From positions 1 to 43,953 of the forward strand of contig JBJFGR010000097.1 of the NCBI GenBank assembly GCA_051892875.1: 43,953 bases of DNA, written 5' to 3'. Origin of the DNA: JBJFGR01 sp051892875. GTDB lineage: Bacteria; Pseudomonadota; Gammaproteobacteria; Enterobacterales; Succinivibrionaceae. The translations under genes and the position numbers were made by a program. The first letter of the stretch is position 1. Every line of letters starts with the position of its first letter. This document shows, one piece after another, positions 40,351-43,953 of this stretch. The notes under the pieces are model-generated. The model was given only the letters and a program-made list of their open reading frames with translations, was not told where the DNA came from and did no database searches.

Positions 40351-41580
40351 TTAAATCCTTTCTTCAGTTTTAGGTTTAACAATTACAACATCCATTGTTC
40401 TATCACACAAAGATTTAGCATATTCAATAACGTCTTGTTTTGTAATTTTATTAATGATTGCTTTTTTAGTTTTTAATGATTTGCGTTTCTTATCAAATAT
40501 ACCACAAACTGCATTAGCCTCCATTACTGAATAGCAGTCATCTTCTTTACTTGTAAGATTATATAAAGTGATATTCTTGGCTTTTTCAAACTCATCGTCG
40601 CCAATACTTTGCATCATTGATTTAAATGTGGCCTCTAAGACTTCTACTGTTTTTTCAATGTCTTCTTTATCAACTGCTGCCCAAACACCATAAATACCGG
40701 TATTAGGTTCACTCTCTGCAATAGTAGAAGTTGCATATCCCAAACCATTACGTTCGCGTACTTCTTGGAACAATCGTGTTGACATACCACCATCAAGAAT
40801 ATTATTAAAAATGGAATGAACATAATTACTTCTTTCAAACATTTTACGTCCAGGAACAGTCAAACAAACATGTGCCTGATCAAACTTAGTTTCAACTTCT
40901 TTTCTCTTCTTAGGTGATTTGTATTTGGAAGAAAATTCCTGTAACTTAAATTCTGTATTTAAATTAGAAAAAGCCTCTTTTACATATTTTACAACTTCTT
41001 CGTGTTTAACATTACCACAAATAGAAAAAGTCATTTTATTGGCAACATATCCATCTGTTATATATTTAATTAAATCATTTCTAGTAAATCGTTTTACGTT
41101 TTCTTCTGTACCGATTACTTTTCTACCTAAAGCTTGTCCTTTAAAGGCATTACTAATGATTTCATTCCAACTAACACTACTGATATTATCTTCATACATA
41201 GCAATTTCTTGAAGGATTACATTTCGTTCTCTTTCAATTTCTTCTTCTGGGAAAGTAGAGTTTTTAATAATATCAAAAAGGAAATCTACACCTGCTTTCC
41301 AATGCTCAGGAAGAAGGTTAACTAAATATGCTGTATGTGTAGTACTGGTGAATGCATTACAATTACCACCGAGTTTTTCAATACTATCTACTAATTCTTG
41401 AGCTGTTTTAGTTTTAGTACCTTTAAATGCCATGTGTTCAAGAAAATGAGATATACCATTCATTTCATCAGTTTCATTAAAAAGACCGACTTTTACAAAA
41501 ATACCCATAGAAACATTGTTAAAATTTCTTTTTTCAGTAACAATCTTAAAACCATTATCAAGTACTGTAATTTTTGTCAT
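40351..41580 (-). CDS. M16-family zinc metallopeptidase
   Basis: 409 residues, the usual size of bacterial M16B peptidases related to the beta subunit of mitochondrial processing peptidase. Inverted zinc motif HFLEH (H45, E48, H49) and third ligand E125 in VILQEIAMYED, 76 residues after H49, exactly the family spacing. FQEVRERNGLGYATS (about 260-275) is the conserved R/Y substrate-binding segment of the second domain. Cleaves small peptides or targeting sequences. Rare in phages; its substrate here is unknown. Leads an operon with two unknown genes. Confidence 0.93.
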   Translation of the reverse strand: MTKITVLDNGFKIVTEKRNFNNVSMGIFVKVGLFNETDEMNGISHFLEHMAFKGTKTKTAQELVDSIEKLGGNCNAFTSTTHTAYLVNLLPEHWKAGVDFLFDIIKNSTFPEEEIERERNVILQEIAMYEDNISSVSWNEIISNAFKGQALGRKVIGTEENVKRFTRNDLIKYITDGYVANKMTFSICGNVKHEEVVKYVKEAFSNLNTEFKLQEFSSKYKSPKKRKEVETKFDQAHVCLTVPGRKMFERSNYVHSIFNNILDGGMSTRLFQEVRERNGLGYATSTIAESEPNTGIYGVWAAVDKEDIEKTVEVLEATFKSMMQSIGDDEFEKAKNITLYNLTSKEDDCYSVMEANAVCGIFDKKRKSLKTKKAIINKITKQDVIEYAKSLCDRTMDVVIVKPKTEERI

Positions 41581-41615
41581 TTTTCTAACTCTTTCATTTG
41601 TTTAACATTATTTAA

Positions 41616-41648
41616 TATTTATCATAATTGATTTGATATGTAAAACAA
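41616..41648 (-). promoter_or_regulatory. Class I promoter for the M16 peptidase operon
   Basis: On the minus strand TTGTTTTACA (41648-41639), then TATGAT at 12 bp and TAAATA at 17 bp. It starts within the U-tract of the upstream terminator. Confidence 0.68.
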
Positions 41649-41678
41649 AAAGGACCTGATTCGTTAAAAATCAAGTCC
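41645..41678 (-). terminator. Terminator after the NUMOD1-like gene
   Basis: On the minus strand GGACTTGATT pairs with AATCAGGTCC (one G-U), 7-nt loop, then TTTTTG. On the other strand the pair would be C-A, so it is strand-specific. Confidence 0.85.
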
Positions 41679-41698
41679 AATTTGAAGGATAAATTTTA

Positions 41699-42319
41699 TT
41701 ATTTTGTAGTAAGAGTATTCAGCAATTCATAAATCATAGCTGCTTCACTGTACTTGCTCTTTGCCGCCAATTTAGTAGCAACTTTTTCAAGATCACGAAT
41801 TTCTTCAGTTTTTGATGCAACCATTTTTTCAACTGTTTTTTCTACATCGAGATTTTCTATAGTTTCAATAATTGTATCTTTAATCATTTCATGACGAGGC
41901 TTAGATATAATCGTGTCGTTTTTAGTCTTTTTATATTCAGTATTACTACTTCTATTAATCGGTGTTTCACGAACATATTCTTTGCCTTGAGCATCAACAT
42001 ACTTACCATTCGTTTCCATTTTAAGACCAAAAGTCCATGCATTGATACCAAGTGCTTTAGCTGCATCGGAAATAGAATTGAAAACTTCACCGGTAGTAAC
42101 ACATTTTACTTTAACTTTTTTTCTACCGTGATTTGATTTAACCGTCAAATTATTTGCTTCAATTTTTTCAACAGAATGTCCTTTAAATTCAATTTTATTG
42201 CTTTTAGCAGATGTAAACTTATTACTAATCGAATAAGCATTACATTTAATAAACTGCGCAGCTTTTACTAAAGAATCAAAAATCATTCCGTCTACTTTTA
42301 TTTTAACTAGTTTGTTCAT
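41699..42319 (-). CDS. NUMOD1-like DNA-binding protein without a nuclease domain, 206 aa
   Basis: Two related segments: residues 4-50 (VKIKVDGMIFDSLVKAAQFI) and about 70-120 (VKVKCVTTGEVFNSISDAAKALGINAWTFGL). The second is a NUMOD1-type module, a small helix-turn-helix that usually sits beside homing-nuclease domains. Here no GIY-YIG or HNH part is visible; the C-terminal 80 residues are a helical, Lys/Glu-rich tail. Could be a transcription or replication regulator derived from a homing endonuclease. Own class I promoter and terminator. Confidence 0.72.
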   Translation of the reverse strand: MNKLVKIKVDGMIFDSLVKAAQFIKCNAYSISNKFTSAKSNKIEFKGHSVEKIEANNLTVKSNHGRKKVKVKCVTTGEVFNSISDAAKALGINAWTFGLKMETNGKYVDAQGKEYVRETPINRSSNTEYKKTKNDTIISKPRHEMIKDTIIETIENLDVEKTVEKMVASKTEEIRDLEKVATKLAAKSKYSEAAMIYELLNTLTTK

Positions 42320-42351
42320 TTATTTTCCTTTCAATCGTTGTTATTAAATAT

Positions 42352-42383
42352 AGTATAACGTCGATAACATTTTTTGTAAAACA
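42352..42383 (-). promoter_or_regulatory. Class I promoter for the NUMOD1-like gene
   Basis: On the minus strand TGTTTTACA (42383-42375), 17 bp, TATACT (42357-42352). Confidence 0.72.
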
Positions 42384-42389
42384 GTTTAT

Positions 42390-42782
42390 TTAATAGTTTG
42401 TAATCTTTATATATCCAAGAAAAACTTCCCAATCTTCTTGCACCGGAATGGTTAAACTATAACGCGTTTTATTATAGATTGTAGTATACTGTGGTTTTAT
42501 TCCGGCATCTTTAAAATATTTAAAATTAGCAATTTCATATAAAGTATTATGATAAATGTCACTGAAATCTAAAGTAACATATCTTCTGCCTGAATCGTTA
42601 CAATACCAATAAGCATACCCAGACGAATTTTCTGTAATATTAAAGTAATTTAAAAATATAAAAAATCCACGTACATATTCTTTAGGATCTACATCTGGCA
42701 TGCATTGTTTGATAACTTTTTCGAAGGGACCAGTTACTTCAACTTTCTTATTATCTCTGATAACATCTGCTATAAAAATCAT
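42390..42782 (-). CDS. Unknown 130-aa protein
   Basis: Not recognised. Begins MIFIADVIRDNKKVEVTGPF and is mixed alpha/beta, with SSGYAYWYCNDSGRRYVTLDFSD in the middle. AAGGAT upstream. Last gene of the operon entering from the right edge. Confidence 0.65.
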   Translation of the reverse strand: MIFIADVIRDNKKVEVTGPFEKVIKQCMPDVDPKEYVRGFFIFLNYFNITENSSGYAYWYCNDSGRRYVTLDFSDIYHNTLYEIANFKYFKDAGIKPQYTTIYNKTRYSLTIPVQEDWEVFLGYIKITNY

Positions 42783-42784
42783 AT

Positions 42785-43111
42785 TTATCCTTTCAATCTC
42801 ATATATGCATAAAATAAGTCAGGATCTTTAATTTCAAATGTAATTTTACTATTCTTGTTTACATACTCATTTATTATTCTTATTTGATCTTTTAATTCTT
42901 GATGTTTATTTAAGTGATCTTTTAAAACTGCAACGTGAAAAGCTTTTTGAATTGTATTTATACCAGAAGATTCAATATGCTCATCTTCGAATTTACAAAT
43001 AATAAATAATGCTTTTGCTGTTTCTTTAAACGTGAGAGTCAACAAATCGAGTGAAAAAGGATACCAAAACTTTCTAAACACAGTTTCAAATGTTTCTTCA
43101 TCGATTGTCAA
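42785..43111 (-). CDS. Unknown 108-aa protein (TTG start)
   Basis: Only a TTG start (43111) is available near the 5' end, with AAGG upstream; it overlaps the upstream stop by 14 bases. Helical, with FHVAVLKDHLNKHQELKDQI. No family recognised. Confidence 0.55.
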   Translation of the reverse strand: MTIDEETFETVFRKFWYPFSLDLLTLTFKETAKALFIICKFEDEHIESSGINTIQKAFHVAVLKDHLNKHQELKDQIRIINEYVNKNSKITFEIKDPDLFYAYMRLKG

Positions 43112-43367
43112 TTTTTTTCAGCCTTTTAATAAATAGAGTTTCATTTGTAAGATCATTGATTGTAAAACAACCTTTGTTATATGTAATATTATAGTATTTT
43201 GATAAAACTGTAAAACAATTAGATAAAAACTTACCTATTCCCCAATCATAACTTTTCGAATTGATTTTAAAACTTAAGATATTATTATTGTATGAAATAT
43301 CTAAGAGTATGGCATATTTCAAAGCAGTTTTAGATAATTCCATAATAAGTTTATTGCTTATTTGCAT
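43098..43367 (-). CDS. Unknown 89-aa protein
   Basis: Not recognised. Alpha/beta, with an Asn-rich ISYNNNILSFKINSKSYDWG near the start. Ends with TGA. Overlaps both neighbours by about ten bases, in a chain of coupled small genes. Confidence 0.62.
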   Translation of the reverse strand: MQISNKLIMELSKTALKYAILLDISYNNNILSFKINSKSYDWGIGKFLSNCFTVLSKYYNITYNKGCFTINDLTNETLFIKRLKKIDNR

Positions 43368-43663
43368 ATAGTTAATAATCCTATTAAATCATCATAAGAA
43401 GAAACACCGCAAAGAGTAATTGTATTTACACTATCTTTGATCTCTACATTTTTAAGCCTATTTTTAAAAAGCTCTAAGACAATATTTTTTATCGTTGAAA
43501 ATGTAAAGAAAGTAAAAACGCAGGAATCGTCTACAAATTCAATATCAGTACCTTTCATAAAAAAAGGTTCATTATCCAAAAGTCTATCTGTATTGAATAT
43601 CAAGTCAGATATTATTTGCTTTTTTAATTCTTTTTCGATTTCGATTACAAAATTATTTACCAT
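43358..43663 (-). CDS. Unknown 101-aa protein
   Basis: Not recognised. Begins MVNNFVIEIEKELKKQ; central DSCVFTFFTFSTIKNIVLELF is hydrophobic beta/alpha. Overlaps the end of the gene at 43653. Confidence 0.62.
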   Translation of the reverse strand: MVNNFVIEIEKELKKQIISDLIFNTDRLLDNEPFFMKGTDIEFVDDSCVFTFFTFSTIKNIVLELFKNRLKNVEIKDSVNTITLCGVSSYDDLIGLLTICK

Positions 43664-43820
43664 CTAGTTTCAACTCTTGATCGATTATTAATGTTATTTC
43701 TTTTTTAAGCATTTCCAAATCAATTCTATTACCGTTTTGAATTATAGTTTTGATTTGTAATAAAGTTTTAGTTAACTTTTCGTTTTGGTCTATTAACTTA
43801 GCTTCTAATTCCGTAGTCAT
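43653..43820 (-). CDS. Small coiled-coil protein, 55 aa
   Basis: Short gene: ATG 43820, TAA at 43653. AAGG lies just upstream, and the start overlaps the stop of the gene entering from the right edge (ATGA). The product starts MTTELEAKLIDQNEKLTKTL and is one long amphipathic helix with Leu/Ile heptads. No family recognised. Confidence 0.6.
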   Translation of the reverse strand: MTTELEAKLIDQNEKLTKTLLQIKTIIQNGNRIDLEMLKKEITLIIDQELKLDGK

Positions 43821-43953
43821 TTACCTTGTCTACCTTTCGAATCAAATACCATCTTAGCTAATCGTTCTTTGTAGTACTTCTCTTTGTTCTTTTTTATTCT
43901 AGCAATTTTTTCTTCTTTTGTCAAAATAAAATCTACATCTTGATTATAAAAGT
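43817..43953 (-). CDS. Unknown protein, C-terminal part (5' end outside window)
   Basis: The frame is open from the right edge to a TGA at 43817-43819. The 44 visible residues are basic and helical (KEEKIARIKKNKEKYYKERL) and end KGRQGK. It overlaps the next ATG as ATGA, the same coupling as in the rest of this operon. Confidence 0.6.
   Translation of the reverse strand, partial: FYNQDVDFILTKEEKIARIKKNKEKYYKERLAKMVFDSKGRQGK

Noticed and set aside
1..43953. tRNA genes, rRNA and CRISPR arrays
   Set aside because: I scanned the intergenic gaps for cloverleaf-like sequences and regular repeats and saw none; nearly all gaps are under 150 bases and are explained by promoters and terminators.

Overview
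This AT-rich 44-kb window is an interior slice of a large double-stranded DNA phage genome. Genes are tightly packed and often overlap by 1-30 bases. They carry phage replication and nucleotide-metabolism functions, several homing endonucleases and many small ORFans. No structural, packaging or lysis gene is recognisable. The host is probably an anaerobic or facultative alphaproteobacterium: there is a GapR/DUF2312 nucleoid protein (a family centred on Alphaproteobacteria), a ROSE-like thermosensor ahead of an Hsp20 gene (a device best known in rhizobia and other proteobacteria), and an oxygen-sensitive class III ribonucleotide reductase as the only reductase. The host is an inference.

Right-pointing region (1-22.3 kb): the 3' end of glyA, an HNH homing endonuclease, clpP, recA split by a LAGLIDADG intein, a GapR-like gene, a 1223-residue family B DNA polymerase with an apparent C-terminal archaeo-eukaryotic-type primase domain, dut, a Vsr-like endonuclease, a dNMP kinase, a PD-(D/E)XK-like protein, a DNA-methylase-like protein, a thymidylate-synthase-family enzyme carrying the Asn-to-Asp change typical of dCMP hydroxymethylases, a metallophosphoesterase, a ferredoxin-thioredoxin-reductase-like Cys protein, a GIY-YIG endonuclease followed by an out-of-frame copy of its C-terminal half, a membrane protein, nrdG-nrdD, and a histidine phosphatase interrupted near its end by an in-frame TGA.

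Left-pointing region (22.4-44 kb, with rightward islands at 24.5-26.1 and 34.8-35.3 kb): an AAA+ ATPase, hsp20, a metallophosphoesterase, NAD-dependent DNA ligase, secreted and membrane proteins including a LemA-like one, an M16 peptidase, a NUMOD1-like protein and many unknown small genes. The rightward islands hold an HELIH protein, a second Vsr-like endonuclease and dCMP deaminase.

Together these genes make precursors (NrdD/NrdG, dCMP deaminase, dUTPase, SHMT, ThyA/hydroxymethylase, dNMP kinase) and copy and repair DNA (PolB-primase, RecA, ligase). A proteostasis set (ClpP, AAA+, Hsp20, M16) is also present. If the ThyA-family enzyme is a dCMP hydroxymethylase, the phage DNA may contain 5-hydroxymethylcytosine.

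Two recurring promoter grammars can be read by eye. Class I is TTGTTTTACA followed 16-17 bp later by a -10-like box; class II is GTAGAA-N16/17-TTCTATAATA. Several class I sites begin inside the U-tract of an upstream terminator. Two genes have Shine-Dalgarno-sequestering hairpins whose loop carries a class II-like -10, the logic known from T4 late genes.
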